The notes under the pieces are model-generated. The model was not told the DNA's origin, searched no databases, and saw nothing but the letters and a program-made list of their open reading frames with translations. Made by a program: the position numbers and the translations under genes. 64,000 bases of DNA. It comes from G963678095 sp963678095 (GTDB lineage: Bacteria; Bacillota; Negativicutes; Selenomonadales; Selenomonadaceae). The stretch is from positions 1,178,001 to 1,242,000 of the forward strand of contig OY782746.1 of assembly GCA_963678095.2 (NCBI GenBank), written 5' to 3'. Below are positions 8,761 through 18,356 of the stretch, piece by piece; positions within the stretch are counted from its first letter, which is position 1; every line of letters starts with the position of its first letter.

Positions 8761-10152
8761 TTACCGTTGCTCCGACGGGGCCATTTCTTCTACTTCCTGC
8801 CCTTTTTTATTAATGCCAAAAGCAAAATAGCCAATGCTTACCAAGGCACAAAATCCAAGGCCAACAAGCAGCGATACCCGCGTGTCTTCATTAAAGCTCA
8901 TACCGATAAGAACGAGTAATAAAAACAAGACCACCGCATAATTGGCATAGGGAAACAGTGGTGATTTAAACGGATGATCCTTCATCTCTTTCGCCCATTT
9001 TTTGCGGAATTTTGCCTGACTCAGACAAAGCACGAACCACGGCAGCATCGCCGGCAGAATACTGGCACTGTAAATATAGACAAACAATTTTGAATCCGGA
9101 TACATATAATTGAGTGCAACCCCAAACAGCAGGCAGCTCAAGGTAACCTTAAGTGCATTTGTCGGGACGCCGTCCTTAGAAACCTTACCCAAAAACTTCG
9201 GTGCCTGCCCATTTTGCGCCAGCGTATAAAGCATCCGACCACAGCTATAAATGCCACTGTTGCAGCCGGACATCGCGGCTGTCAGCACAACAAAATTTAT
9301 AATGCCGGCCGCAGCAGAAATACCAATTTTAGAAAACGTCAACACGAACGGACTGCCGATAGAGCCCACTTGATTCCAGGGATAAATAGTCAAAATGACA
9401 AATATCGCCCCAATATAAAAAATCAAAATGCGCCAAATAATATTTTTCGTGGCCTGCTGCAAGGTATGGCGCGGATTTTCAGCTTCCCCAGCGGTAATGC
9501 CTACGAGTTCAACTCCCTGATAAGCCGCCGTTACCAGACACAAAGCAAACAAAAATCCTTGCCAGCCGCCGGCAAAAAACCCGCCATTATCATAAAGATT
9601 GCCAAGGCCAATCGGGATGCCTTCATTTCCGACTCCAAAAAATATCATCGCAAACCCGATCAGCAGCATGGCAACAATCGTAACCACCTTAATCAAGGCA
9701 AACCAAAACTCAAATTCACCATAATACTTTACAGAAACAAGATTTGCCGCACTGACAATCGCCACCCCGATCAAGGCCGGAATCCATGACGGAAGATCCG
9801 GAAACCAAAAATTCATATAAATACCAATGGCCGTAATTTCCGACATTCCGACCGTAATCCACATAAACCAGTAGCACCAGGTAGTCAAATACCCGGCCCA
9901 TGGGCCCATATATTTTTTGGCATACGTGGCAAACGACCCTGTAACCGGCTCCAAGTACAACATCTCGCCCATGATACGCATGACCATAAACATTACAATC
10001 CCAGCTAAGGCATATGCTAAAATAACTGACGGACCAGCCCATTTAATTGTGCTGGCCGAGCCCATAAACAGCCCGACACCAATCGTCCCTCCAAGGGCAA
10101 TCAATTCAATATGGCGGGCCTTTAGGCCGCGCTGCAGTTCTTTTCCTTCCAC
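8761..10152 (-). CDS. Amino-acid permease (APC superfamily, AAT family)
   Basis: Proton-coupled amino-acid transporter of 463 residues with about 12 membrane spans. The GTG at 10152 is chosen because AGAGGAG lies 7 nt before it; it opens with EGKELQRGLKARHIELIALG. The family signature GGTIGVGLFMGSA (helix 1 substrate-binding loop), ELVGITAGEAENPRHTL (helix 6-7) and SGCNSGIYSCGRMLYTLA (helix 8) are all present. It is a paralogue of the permease at 39479-40861 but lacks that gene's riboswitch. The substrate is not determined. The insertion sequence at 7341-8722 sits between its stop and its probable terminator. Confidence 0.93.
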   Translation of the reverse strand: MEGKELQRGLKARHIELIALGGTIGVGLFMGSASTIKWAGPSVILAYALAGIVMFMVMRIMGEMLYLEPVTGSFATYAKKYMGPWAGYLTTWCYWFMWITVGMSEITAIGIYMNFWFPDLPSWIPALIGVAIVSAANLVSVKYYGEFEFWFALIKVVTIVAMLLIGFAMIFFGVGNEGIPIGLGNLYDNGGFFAGGWQGFLFALCLVTAAYQGVELVGITAGEAENPRHTLQQATKNIIWRILIFYIGAIFVILTIYPWNQVGSIGSPFVLTFSKIGISAAAGIINFVVLTAAMSGCNSGIYSCGRMLYTLAQNGQAPKFLGKVSKDGVPTNALKVTLSCLLFGVALNYMYPDSKLFVYIYSASILPAMLPWFVLCLSQAKFRKKWAKEMKDHPFKSPLFPYANYAVVLFLLLVLIGMSFNEDTRVSLLVGLGFCALVSIGYFAFGINKKGQEVEEMAPSEQR

Positions 10153-10648
10153 GCAAAAACTCCTCTCTAAAAACACAAACCTAAGTCTAAACTATATCTT
10201 CAATAAAAACAATAGTCTTTTTATCAGGATTTTACGGACAAACAGGCCTTCAAGTCCACCCATAATGTACTTTTAATTATCGAAACCAAACCACGAATTC
10301 CAGGTTAATGTAAACCAATATTACAAGTAACGGAGTTTGTTCTTGATATTAATAGCCCTTTACTGGTTTACACTTCAGTGCATCAACCCTTCAAGTGTTT
10401 ATTTGAAAAGGACATTCTTCACACGCTCTCTTTATTTTTATAAATTTTTTTTTATTTATAACATAGAAAACAAAGTTTTCTCGTTTTTACCATGAATTAT
10501 TTCAGCAACTCCTGTAAAATTGTCTTTACCGCATATTTATTCACAGACGCATTAGCCTCTATTCCTTTTGATGCAACAAGGGTTTTTAGAAAAAATGTCG
10601 AATTTTTAAAAATATTCGGTGAAACAAAAAAAGAGGTGGCTTTATTAT
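10153..10648. other. Gene-free divergent region of about 500 bp
   Basis: This stretch separates the permease (minus) from the hemerythrin gene (plus) and must hold both promoters. It is AT-rich. The one structure noticed is an inverted pair of TGTAAACCA: plus strand at 10309-10317 and complement at 10364-10372, about 50 bp apart, which could be an operator pair for a dimeric repressor. No small gene, riboswitch or clear -35/-10 pair was recognised. Confidence 0.4.
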
Positions 10649-11050
10649 ATGGCGAGTATTGAGTGGAACGATAACTTTAGCGTTGGCATCCCGCAGCTCG
10701 ATGATGAGCATCGACAACTGATCCATATGGCAAATACACTTTATGACGCCATAAAAGCCGGGCAGGGAAAAACAGCCGCAGATACGATCTTAAATGAACT
10801 CAAAGCCTATGCCCTTACCCATTTTTCCCATGAAGAGCAGCTTATGGAACAGGCACAATATCCTGGTTACGCTGCACATAAACAGCTTCATATTGCTTTT
10901 TCCAAAAAAGTGGAGGAATATCTTGATTTATTTGCCAAGAATCTGCTACCCGCAAATCAATTACTGGTAATTCTGCGAGACTGGCTCATCCACCACATCT
11001 GCAATGTCGACAGAGAGTATATGCCTTTTTTAAAAAAAGATGGCGAGTAA
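10649..11050 (+). CDS. Bacteriohemerythrin
   Basis: Oxygen-binding di-iron protein of 133 residues. The ATG at 10649 follows AAGAGGTGG by 9 nt; an upstream in-frame GTG at 10619 has no site. Iron ligands match the hemerythrin pattern: the DDEHRQLIHMAN helix, HFSHEEQLMEQ, HKQLH, and HHICNVDREYMPFL (final His and Asp). It opens ASIEWNDNFSVGIPQLD, the usual bacterial form. In anaerobes such proteins are thought to sense or scavenge oxygen. It stands alone, with a terminator directly after it. Confidence 0.95.
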   Translation: MASIEWNDNFSVGIPQLDDEHRQLIHMANTLYDAIKAGQGKTAADTILNELKAYALTHFSHEEQLMEQAQYPGYAAHKQLHIAFSKKVEEYLDLFAKNLLPANQLLVILRDWLIHHICNVDREYMPFLKKDGE

Positions 11051-11068
11051 TATCTCCGCCCCCATATA

Positions 11069-11101
11069 AAAGGCCCCCAACGTTTATTTTGGGGGCCTTT
11101 T
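11069..11101. terminator. Bidirectional terminator
   Basis: AAAAGGCCCCCAA and TTGGGGGCCTTTT form a strong stem between the convergent hemerythrin and nitroreductase genes, with T runs on both strands. Confidence 0.85.
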
Positions 11102-11131
11102 CCTGTAAAACCATATAAAAAATAGTGACAA

Positions 11132-11728
11132 TCAACGGCAAACTCGCAAACGCTCACTGATTGGCAACTTTTCCTTTGCTTCCGGTCCGACTAGAATTTG
11201 GCCAAACGGCATCTGCGCAACAAGTTTCCAGGTAGCCGGGACTTCAAACAGTTTTTTTACCGGTTCATCAATCAGCGGATTATAATGCTGAAGATTGGCA
11301 CCCAATCCCAAATCAGAAAGTGCTGTCCACACAGCAAATTGCAGCATGCCATTTGCCTGCTGCGCCCAGACAGGGAAATTTTCTGCGTAAGCGGCATAAG
11401 TTTGCTGCATATGTTCTACCGTCCCCAGTTCCTCAAAAAACAGCAAGGTGCCATGTGCGGCCGCAAACCCGTTGATTTTCGCTTCTGTATCAGGAAAATT
11501 TTGTTCCGGGACAATCTTTTGTAAAGCTGCTTTTGTTATGTTCCAAATCTCCTGATGCTTATCCCCCAACGCTAAGATAACGCGTGCCGACTGCATATTA
11601 AAGGCCGACGGAACTGCTGTTATCACCGTCTCTAGTGATTTTAAAATTGTTTCTGCTGAAATTTCAATATCTTTTCCCAATGCATAATTTGTCCGTCTAA
11701 GCACCACGGCCTGTTCAAAAGATTTCAT
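11132..11728 (-). CDS. Nitroreductase-family flavoprotein
   Basis: FMN-dependent nitroreductase-fold protein of 198 residues, of the short type related to yeast Frm2/Hbn1 and bacterial YdgI-like proteins. The ATG at 11728 has AGGAGG 9 nt upstream. Visible features are the N-terminal VVLRRTNYALGK, PSAFNMQSARVIL (the flavin-site Ser-x-x-N-x-Q-S pattern), and WTALSDLGLGANLQHYNP (dimer and flavin contact). It may reduce nitro or quinone compounds or act in the redox stress response. It is followed by the hemerythrin's terminator. Confidence 0.88.
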   Translation of the reverse strand: MKSFEQAVVLRRTNYALGKDIEISAETILKSLETVITAVPSAFNMQSARVILALGDKHQEIWNITKAALQKIVPEQNFPDTEAKINGFAAAHGTLLFFEELGTVEHMQQTYAAYAENFPVWAQQANGMLQFAVWTALSDLGLGANLQHYNPLIDEPVKKLFEVPATWKLVAQMPFGQILVGPEAKEKLPISERLRVCR

Positions 11729-11829
11729 TTTTTCACGCCTCCTATAATTTTTATACAAGTATTTATCGTTATACGTTCGTCACCTTACAGCTAAATCCTG
11801 CCAATTTTAAGGGGGATATATTACGGCTA

Positions 11830-12900
11830 TTATTTTAAGATATAATGAATATATATATTGTCTTTTTCCGCCAAATCAACCACACTGCCATCTTCAAGCT
11901 GAACAATGGATCTGGATGGCAGGTCTTTATTGAGAAAGACCACTCGTGCCGGCTGCTTGTTGGTAAGCATAACCTGATTTCCTGACAAAAAATCCATCAT
12001 ATTGTCCATAAAAATAATGCAGGCTTTGGCATCCAGACGATATAACTCACCCCGCATGCTGTCGAGACTGAAATAGGGACTGACCGCCCCCGGTGTTTCA
12101 CAGTTAATCGTCAAAAACTCATCGAAAACATCCGCAACTGCAATGATTTTTGCATATGGATGAATCATCTGGCTGCGGGATTTTTTAGGATAACCGGATC
12201 CATCCTCTCGTTCGTGATGTTCGGCAATTCCCAGCAATACGCTCTCGGCAATTTCCGACTTTCTCTTTACCAGCTCATAGCCAAGCTGCGTATGGGTCTG
12301 ATATACTTTGTAATCATTCGGGGCAAGCGCATTCGTCTGATTCAAGAGTTCTGGCGGCAGCTGTGACTTTCCCACATCGTGCAAAAGCCCCGCCAGGGCA
12401 ATTGCGCTTACATTATCCGCTGGATATTTCAGCCAGGTTGCAATAAGGGCAGCAATGGCACTTACATTTACACTGTGACGAAAAGTATAATCATCACTCA
12501 CCGGAAAATCATAAATATGATCGATGATGTTGATCCCATCGGTTATATTATCGGCAATTTCATTTGCCGTTTCCGTAAAAGTTTCCACCGGCACATCCTG
12601 GGTTTGCCGGATATCTTCAAAGGTACGCCGCATAACGTCCACGGACTGGTTATAACTATTTAAAAATTTTTGCATCTTAGGATCGAGAATCGGATTTTTT
12701 TCAATTTCAGCCACAATATCCACCCGGTCAATATCCCACATTTTGAATTTTTCAATCAATTCCGGATTGAGAATAGTGCCTTCCGTCACCAAAATGGAGG
12801 AATTATCTTTATACACATCCTGTGCCAGCTGCATGCCCGGAGCCAGAAATCTTGTGTCCTGTTTTAATACCTTCCTGTTCGCCGTTGCTTTTCCCATCAA
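11830..12900 (-). CDS. HD-GYP domain protein (c-di-GMP phosphodiesterase)
   Basis: Cytoplasmic protein of 356 residues. An N-terminal region of about 130 residues of the DUF3391-like/uncharacterised type is followed by an HD-GYP hydrolase domain. Metal and catalytic motifs are intact: FRHSVNVSAIA, LLHDVGKSQLPPELL (HD), HTQLGYELVKR, and HHEREDGSGYP (the GYP signature). HD-GYP proteins with all these residues degrade cyclic di-GMP to pGpG or GMP. No receiver domain or membrane span is present. It stands in the same direction as the chemoreceptor upstream, but a strong hairpin (13105-13154) separates them. Confidence 0.93.
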   Translation of the reverse strand: MMGKATANRKVLKQDTRFLAPGMQLAQDVYKDNSSILVTEGTILNPELIEKFKMWDIDRVDIVAEIEKNPILDPKMQKFLNSYNQSVDVMRRTFEDIRQTQDVPVETFTETANEIADNITDGINIIDHIYDFPVSDDYTFRHSVNVSAIAALIATWLKYPADNVSAIALAGLLHDVGKSQLPPELLNQTNALAPNDYKVYQTHTQLGYELVKRKSEIAESVLLGIAEHHEREDGSGYPKKSRSQMIHPYAKIIAVADVFDEFLTINCETPGAVSPYFSLDSMRGELYRLDAKACIIFMDNMMDFLSGNQVMLTNKQPARVVFLNKDLPSRSIVQLEDGSVVDLAEKDNIYIHYILK

Positions 12901-13104
12901 TCAGCCGTCCTCTCTCACTATACATCCATGCTTTTTCACTGTTATATTGACCATATTTTACCATAAACATCTGAATTTTAACACATTTTATCTTCTAGGT
13001 CAAAACTCCTATTTTAAGTACCATTTTCATTATAGGGCTATAGCGAAGGCAGTGTCAATCACACTATCGCCTTTTCAGTCCACGAAGATACCCCATACCG
13101 CAAC

Positions 13105-13154
13105 CAGCGAAGCCCCGCCTTTATCCATTATAAGATAAAGGCGGGGCTTCGCTG
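13105..13154 (-). terminator. Very stable hairpin after the chemoreceptor gene
   Basis: A 21-bp perfect stem (CAGCGAAGCCCCGCC... at 13105-13125 with its complement at 13134-13154) and an 8-nt loop. There is no T run on either side, so it is a probable RNA 3' end or processing stop rather than a textbook terminator. Confidence 0.6.
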
Positions 13155-13193
13155 CCCTGGATTCATTTCAAACTAGCTGCATAAAATGCGGCC

Positions 13194-14915
13194 TTATACT
13201 TTAAATTTGTGTATTTCCTGCTGCAAATCTTCTGCCATTTGTGCCAAATGCTTGCTTGCCGCAGCAATCTCTTCCACCGAAGCTGATTGTTCCTCGGTCG
13301 CAGCCGATATCGTCTGAGACTGCTCGGAAGTCCGCTTGCTTTCCGTGTCAATATGCGCCACGGCAGCAACAATATTTTCTGATCCGGTGCGAATCCCCGC
13401 GATGGCTCCGGCAATCTCATTGATTTGTTTTGTTATGTCCCGTACTTTTTCCAGTATCTGATTAAAGTTTTCACCGGCAGCCCCGACAATTCCCGTTCCC
13501 TCTTCCACTTCTTTTTTCCCTTCACTCATAAAGGTAACAGCACTATTTGTTTTGCCCTGCACCTGACTTATCAGCAGGGTTATTTCCTTGGCTGCCGCCT
13601 GCGACTGTTCCGCTAATTTGCGAACCTCTTCGGCCACGACAGAAAATCCGCGGCCAGCTTCGCCGGCACGTGCGGCCTCAATAGCCGCATTTAAAGCCAG
13701 TAAATTTGTCTGCCCTGAAATGTTGGAAATAACATCCACAATCCGGCCAATCTGATTCGATTTGTCCTCCAGCTCCCCAATAACAGCGGAAGTTGCATCT
13801 GTTTTTTCTCTTATCACCTGCATCTGTTTTACTACTTTTTGTATAATCACCTCACCGTTATTGGCTACCGTCGCCGTCACGGTGGCCGAATCGGAAACAA
13901 CCCCTGTATTGGCTGCCACCTGCTGTATTGCCGCAGATATCTCCCCAACCGTCTGGTTGGCCGCCTCCACCAAATGCAACTGTTTTTCAGCGCCCTGAGC
14001 CACTTCACTTACCGATCCAGCAACCTGATTGGACGCCTGCGCCGACTGCTCGGCACTTGCCGTCAGCTCCTCCGAGGAGGCCGCCATCTGCTGCGCCGTA
14101 TTTGTCAGCTGGGTAATCAGATGCTTTATGCTGTTTTTCATGTCATCAATCGCCCGTGACACCATGCCAAATTCGCTCTTGTCGTCAAGACTATGCTGGC
14201 TGATGTTCTGTGAAAAATCTCCGCCCGCCAAAATTTCTATATATTGAACAACCTCGGTCAAACGGCTAGAAATCTGCTTTGCTATCAGCCAGCCAAGCAA
14301 AGCGCCCAGCAGCAAAGCCGCAACTCCCAGCGAAGTAAATACTTTATTGGCAAAGGCAAATTCAAGTTTGCTTTGCTGATGAGTATTTTCTGCCGCTGCT
14401 GCAATCGCTCCTGAAAGATCATACAGATCGGTCGTAAATTGCTCCAGCAGGCTTTTAGCATCGCGGTTAAATAACGCATAGGCTTCTGCATTTTTATTCT
14501 GCTTAGCCAACTCCAGTACCTTGCTCCGCACCTCCCGGTATTTTGCGATATCACTCTTTATTTTTTCCAGATCTTTTCTTTCCTTAGCCTCCAGTGGCAA
14601 TGCCTCTATCTTTGTCAGATTGTCATTGAACAGCTGACCGCGTTTGGCAATATCCTCTAGCAGCACCTGATTTTCATGGTCATCTGTTGTCAGCATCAAG
14701 GCGTACGTATCAGCCTCCACCTTGCGGATGTGCGCCCGGGCATCGTTTACCCACTCTACCCCCATGAGTTGTTCACTATACATTTTTTCCATGGCCGTAT
14801 TGGTTTTATCAAGAAATACATAGCCTGTTATACAGACCGCCACCATTCCCAACAGCAATAGCGAAACCAATAGAATCAATTTTTGGACTACCCGTAAATT
14901 ATTTAATACATTCAT
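13194..14915 (-). CDS. Methyl-accepting chemotaxis protein, 4HB sensor type
   Basis: Transmembrane chemoreceptor of 573 residues with the same plan and length as the one at 5417: membrane span about 12-34, four-helix-bundle sensor, second span about 190-212, HAMP, signalling coiled coil. The tip reads NLLALNAAIEAARAG followed by GRGFSVVAEEVRKLAEQS. The sensor has YALMLTTDDHENQ, the same local pattern as its paralogues. It and the 5417 receptor end with almost the same residues (LQ-x-x-I-x-KFKV), which suggests gene duplication. It is followed on the same strand by the HD-GYP gene. Confidence 0.95.
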   Translation of the reverse strand: MNVLNNLRVVQKLILLVSLLLLGMVAVCITGYVFLDKTNTAMEKMYSEQLMGVEWVNDARAHIRKVEADTYALMLTTDDHENQVLLEDIAKRGQLFNDNLTKIEALPLEAKERKDLEKIKSDIAKYREVRSKVLELAKQNKNAEAYALFNRDAKSLLEQFTTDLYDLSGAIAAAAENTHQQSKLEFAFANKVFTSLGVAALLLGALLGWLIAKQISSRLTEVVQYIEILAGGDFSQNISQHSLDDKSEFGMVSRAIDDMKNSIKHLITQLTNTAQQMAASSEELTASAEQSAQASNQVAGSVSEVAQGAEKQLHLVEAANQTVGEISAAIQQVAANTGVVSDSATVTATVANNGEVIIQKVVKQMQVIREKTDATSAVIGELEDKSNQIGRIVDVISNISGQTNLLALNAAIEAARAGEAGRGFSVVAEEVRKLAEQSQAAAKEITLLISQVQGKTNSAVTFMSEGKKEVEEGTGIVGAAGENFNQILEKVRDITKQINEIAGAIAGIRTGSENIVAAVAHIDTESKRTSEQSQTISAATEEQSASVEEIAAASKHLAQMAEDLQQEIHKFKV

Positions 14916-14994
14916 ATAAAATCTTCCTTCCCTAGTCGACTGACTGCGTGTTCGCAGTAAAACATCCTGTATTACCGCAATTTATTAAACCGTT

Positions 14995-16035
14995 TTATTT
15001 GCTGTGCGCCAAACTTTGCAGCAATTCGGCCAGACTGCTGATCTCTTCAATGCTCGCTGTGACCTCTTCAATCGCAGCAGCCTGTTGGTGCACGGTTTCC
15101 GTTGTCTGATCGCCTTTTTTCACCGTCAGGTCAACCGATTCCTTAATCGTACTGGTCAAATCCTTGATCTTCCCCACGGTCTGCTTGGATTCATCCGACA
15201 GTGTCCGAATTTCCTGGGCAACTACGCTAAAGCCCAGGCCTGCCTCGCCGGCCCTGGCCGCCTCGATTGCCGCATTAAGCCCCAATAACCGAGTCTCATC
15301 GGCTATATCCTTGATAAGTTCCATTACTTCATCAATTTTCCCAGTAATGGCACTCACATTTCTGATTTCATTATTTAAGGATACCTGGTTTTCACTTACA
15401 GTCGATGCAGAGGCTGCCAATTCTTCCATAGTTGCCGAAATCTGATGGGCCCCATCGCTCAAGGTGTTTACGGCAGCCGTTAACTTTAATTTTTGATAAG
15501 CCGCATTTGACATGTTGTTGGCGACAACATATAAAACATTTGCCGCCGCCTCAATACTTGATCGGGATAGAACTTTCGCTTCCTGGGCGGCTGCATAATA
15601 AGCTTGCGCATCAAGCCCAAGCTCCTTGGCCTTATTGTATATTTTCTCCTTTGCCGGCTCCTGCGACAAAACCTGCCCGCCTAAAATAGTGCCCATCAGT
15701 TTGCCTTCGATGAGAATCGGGGCGGCAAAATCAATTAATCCGGCATGGCATTCATAAACGACTGGTTTGCCTTCGCGCGCTGCCTGCTGTCCCCCCTGAC
15801 TGTGCGACTGAGCACAGCACTTTCGTCCGAGCTCCGTCGACTGCGTATAATCCATACACATGCGAATATAGCGACTGGGCTTTGTTATCGGATTCCCCTC
15901 GGGATCTACCGTTACACTGGCAATGCCGACCCCTTCGGCAAAATCATCCTGAAATTTTTGTAAAAAGCTCAGCTCAATTACATCCGTGAGCTTAAGGGCC
16001 TCAATGTCCACCTGATATTTTTCTTTTGTGTCCAT
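14995..16035 (-). CDS. Soluble PocR-domain chemoreceptor
   Basis: Cytoplasmic receptor of 346 residues without membrane spans. Residues about 15-180 form a PocR-type ligand-binding domain, with FAEGVGIASVTVDPEGNPIT and the Cys-rich CMDYTQSTELGRKCC and YECHAGLIDFAAPI strings. The C-terminal half is a short signalling domain with ETRLLGLNAAIEAARAGEAG and GFSVVAQEIRTLSDES. PocR domains bind small organic ligands or redox cofactors; which one here is unknown. It has no HAMP and probably joins cytoplasmic signalling arrays. It is upstream of the 13194 receptor, 79 bp apart and in the same direction. Confidence 0.92.
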   Translation of the reverse strand: MDTKEKYQVDIEALKLTDVIELSFLQKFQDDFAEGVGIASVTVDPEGNPITKPSRYIRMCMDYTQSTELGRKCCAQSHSQGGQQAAREGKPVVYECHAGLIDFAAPILIEGKLMGTILGGQVLSQEPAKEKIYNKAKELGLDAQAYYAAAQEAKVLSRSSIEAAANVLYVVANNMSNAAYQKLKLTAAVNTLSDGAHQISATMEELAASASTVSENQVSLNNEIRNVSAITGKIDEVMELIKDIADETRLLGLNAAIEAARAGEAGLGFSVVAQEIRTLSDESKQTVGKIKDLTSTIKESVDLTVKKGDQTTETVHQQAAAIEEVTASIEEISSLAELLQSLAHSK

Positions 16036-16089
16036 AACTTACACATCCTTTTTCTTTCAAAATAGGTATTTTATATACAAGCTGCTAGC

Positions 16090-17304
16090 CTACGCAATAT
16101 CGCCCGCCCATTTGACAGCTCCACGATAGGCCCGGCTTACAGCATTGTCCTCCAAATTCATCTCGGCAGCAAATTTTGTATAGGACTTCCAATCTGCCTT
16201 TTCATAGCTGACAGCCAATCTATATAAGGATGCCAGCTGATTATTTTCTTCTCCCAGCAAGACACCTTTTATTTCTTTCGATAAATGAATCTCATCGAGC
16301 ACCTCCCGCATCGGACGGTCAAGCAGCACATCAAGATACGAAAAAATCCCGATCAAAAAGGCATTTTCCACCCCACGCGGCGACATTTTATCGGCCGCCA
16401 TAGTCTCGCAAAATTTGGCCCTTATCAGGGATTCCACCAAAATCTCCCGTGGTTTATCGTGCACAATATCCTTTAAGGCCAGCAGCAAAATCCAGTTCTT
16501 CAACTCCTTTTCCCCCAAAAGAAGCATCGCCTGCCGTAAAGAATAAATCCGGCTGCGCAGACCAAATATCGAAGAATTGATAAACTTCAGCAACTTGTAC
16601 GATAAAACTACATCTCGCTTTACAATTTTTTCAATCCGAGAAAACCTCATTTCGGGCTGATGAATCTCCTGCAAAATCTGCAGATGATTTTCCTTGTATT
16701 CCGCAATATCCCGATGCGACCGCAATTGCGGCTTACAGAAAAAATACCCCTGAAAATAGGAGAACCCCATTTTTACCGCCTCTGAAAATTCTTCATAGGT
16801 CTCCACTTTTTCAGCTAAAAATTTCACCTGATAGTCTTGCAACGTGCGCACCAGCATTTCCCGTTTTCCTGCCTGAACCAGCCGAAAATCAATTTTCACC
16901 ATATCAATCAGCGGAAGGATCGCCGAAAATCGTTCCAAGCACACAAAATCATCAAGCACCAGCATATAGCCTCTTTTTTTCAATTCGCGACAGGCTTTAA
17001 TAATTTCACCATCAGTAACAACATCCTCCAGGATTTCAACCGCGATCAGGTCTTTCGACAGCCTGCGAGGGATATTTCCTTTTATTGCATTTCCCGTAAA
17101 GTTTATAAAGGCTCTTTTGCCATTTGTCAGGCACTGTATTCCCATCAATAAAAAAGAATTGACAATCACGCAGTTTGTATCCTTATCCCCATCTTTTCCA
17201 TCATAAGCATCCGCCACTTTTTTCCGAAACAGCAATTCATAGGCAAAAACATTTAACTTCGCATCAAAAATCGGTTGTCTGGCTACATGTACATCCGTAT
17301 TCAT
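16090..17304 (-). CDS. EAL-HDOD signalling protein (YuxH-like)
   Basis: Cytoplasmic protein of 404 residues. The N-terminal 200 residues resemble an EAL domain, but the signature is YELLFR and several metal ligands are missing, so catalysis is unlikely. The C-terminal half is an HDOD domain (KLLKFINSSIFGLR, SLRQAMLLLGEKELKNWILL). Proteins of this YuxH type regulate motility or stress and may bind c-di-GMP without cutting it. It begins MNTDVHVARQPIFDAKLNVF, the normal start for the family. It lies 54 bp upstream of the PocR receptor on the same strand, so the two are probably co-transcribed. Confidence 0.9.
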   Translation of the reverse strand: MNTDVHVARQPIFDAKLNVFAYELLFRKKVADAYDGKDGDKDTNCVIVNSFLLMGIQCLTNGKRAFINFTGNAIKGNIPRRLSKDLIAVEILEDVVTDGEIIKACRELKKRGYMLVLDDFVCLERFSAILPLIDMVKIDFRLVQAGKREMLVRTLQDYQVKFLAEKVETYEEFSEAVKMGFSYFQGYFFCKPQLRSHRDIAEYKENHLQILQEIHQPEMRFSRIEKIVKRDVVLSYKLLKFINSSIFGLRSRIYSLRQAMLLLGEKELKNWILLLALKDIVHDKPREILVESLIRAKFCETMAADKMSPRGVENAFLIGIFSYLDVLLDRPMREVLDEIHLSKEIKGVLLGEENNQLASLYRLAVSYEKADWKSYTKFAAEMNLEDNAVSRAYRGAVKWAGDIA

Positions 17305-17390
17305 TGTTCTAACTCCTTTCTAAATAAATACTCTGCCGTCATAAGTCCAAGTTTCCCTTTTCACAATTTCTCGTGAGACAAGACGATCTG

Positions 17391-17427
17391 CAAAAAAAAT
17401 GCGCTTGTACACAGATTGTACAAGCGC
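17391..17427 (-). terminator. Intrinsic terminator
   Basis: GCGCTTGTAC (17401-17410) pairs with GTACAAGCGC (17418-17427), and the minus strand continues with eight T. It closes the 17577-18356 gene. Confidence 0.85.
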
Positions 17428-17576
17428 ATAGAACAGCTATATTTGTAAAAACATTCCATTCAAGCTAACAGTAAAAGCATATTTTTCATATTAAGTTTTC
17501 ATAAAAAAACGATACATTCCTGATTTGCACAATATTTCCCAAGAAATTTTTATTTCCGTAAAATAAAGCTCACAAA

Positions 17577-18356
17577 TCATTCAAATGCAGCTGACAAAAA
17601 ATGAAGCCAGCTCTTTTTAGATATACTTGATAAAATAATAAGTTTATCCCTGCTTTTATCAAAATAAATAAACGGATTATAAGCTTGGGTCGAAAAGTAT
17701 TGGGCCAAGATATCCTCCAGTACCGTTTTCCCCTCGGCGACAAATAATTTTGCGATAAAAGGATCATCATCCTCCATACCGTTTTTTATGGCATCCTGCA
17801 AAAAAGGTGTTAACAGTCCGGAAATCAAAACCACCAAAAACTGATCATCGAGGATCGCCACATTAATTTGTTCCGGTCCATATTTATTCTGCTTACACAG
17901 GAATGCCGAAATATGTTTCATCAGCTGTTGCTCTAATAAGCTCTTCTCTGGAGAAAACGCTTTAAACAGCGGCTTATCAAAAAAATTGACAAAAAAGCTG
18001 TATATCATCTTCTCATGGTACAACGGCGGAAACATGTGATAGTACTTTATCGTGCAGCCATAATCCTGCTCTTTGCGTGGAATTGTCACATTTTTTATCA
18101 AATCGACAATCAAGGGATAATATTCATGAAACACATGCTTTTTCCCGTATTCAAAAACAGCCCGGCATTCCCAGTCCATGAGTCTTGTCGCTACAAACCC
18201 AATTTCGACATTTTTCCGCAAGGCAATAAACTGCTGTACCGAAAACCCAGCAAATCCAAACTTGCAGCATACATCATGTATAAGCGCCTTGTGGTAGGCC
18301 ATTACATTCCTTTGTGTCTCCTCACACGATAAGGAATTTATTATCTGACTTCTCAT
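17577..18356 (-). CDS. DUF2294-like protein of unknown function
   Basis: A 259-residue soluble protein. The C-terminal half (from about residue 140) resembles the DUF2294 pattern: YGPEQINVAILDDQFLVVL, then SGLLTPF and, near the end, a strand reading FDKSRDKLIILSS. The N-terminal half may be a second, weaker copy, with GFAGFSVQQFIALRKNVEIG and YYPLIVDLIKNVTI. No enzyme motif is visible. It stands alone with its own terminator, next to c-di-GMP and chemotaxis genes. The family link is by eye and moderately sure; the function is unknown. Confidence 0.75.
   Translation of the reverse strand: MRSQIINSLSCEETQRNVMAYHKALIHDVCCKFGFAGFSVQQFIALRKNVEIGFVATRLMDWECRAVFEYGKKHVFHEYYPLIVDLIKNVTIPRKEQDYGCTIKYYHMFPPLYHEKMIYSFFVNFFDKPLFKAFSPEKSLLEQQLMKHISAFLCKQNKYGPEQINVAILDDQFLVVLISGLLTPFLQDAIKNGMEDDDPFIAKLFVAEGKTVLEDILAQYFSTQAYNPFIYFDKSRDKLIILSSISKKSWLHFLSAAFE

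Noticed and set aside
9214..9789. 191-codon frame opposite the amino-acid permease
   Set aside because: It is antisense to conserved transporter helices, has no start signal and its composition is unlike a protein.
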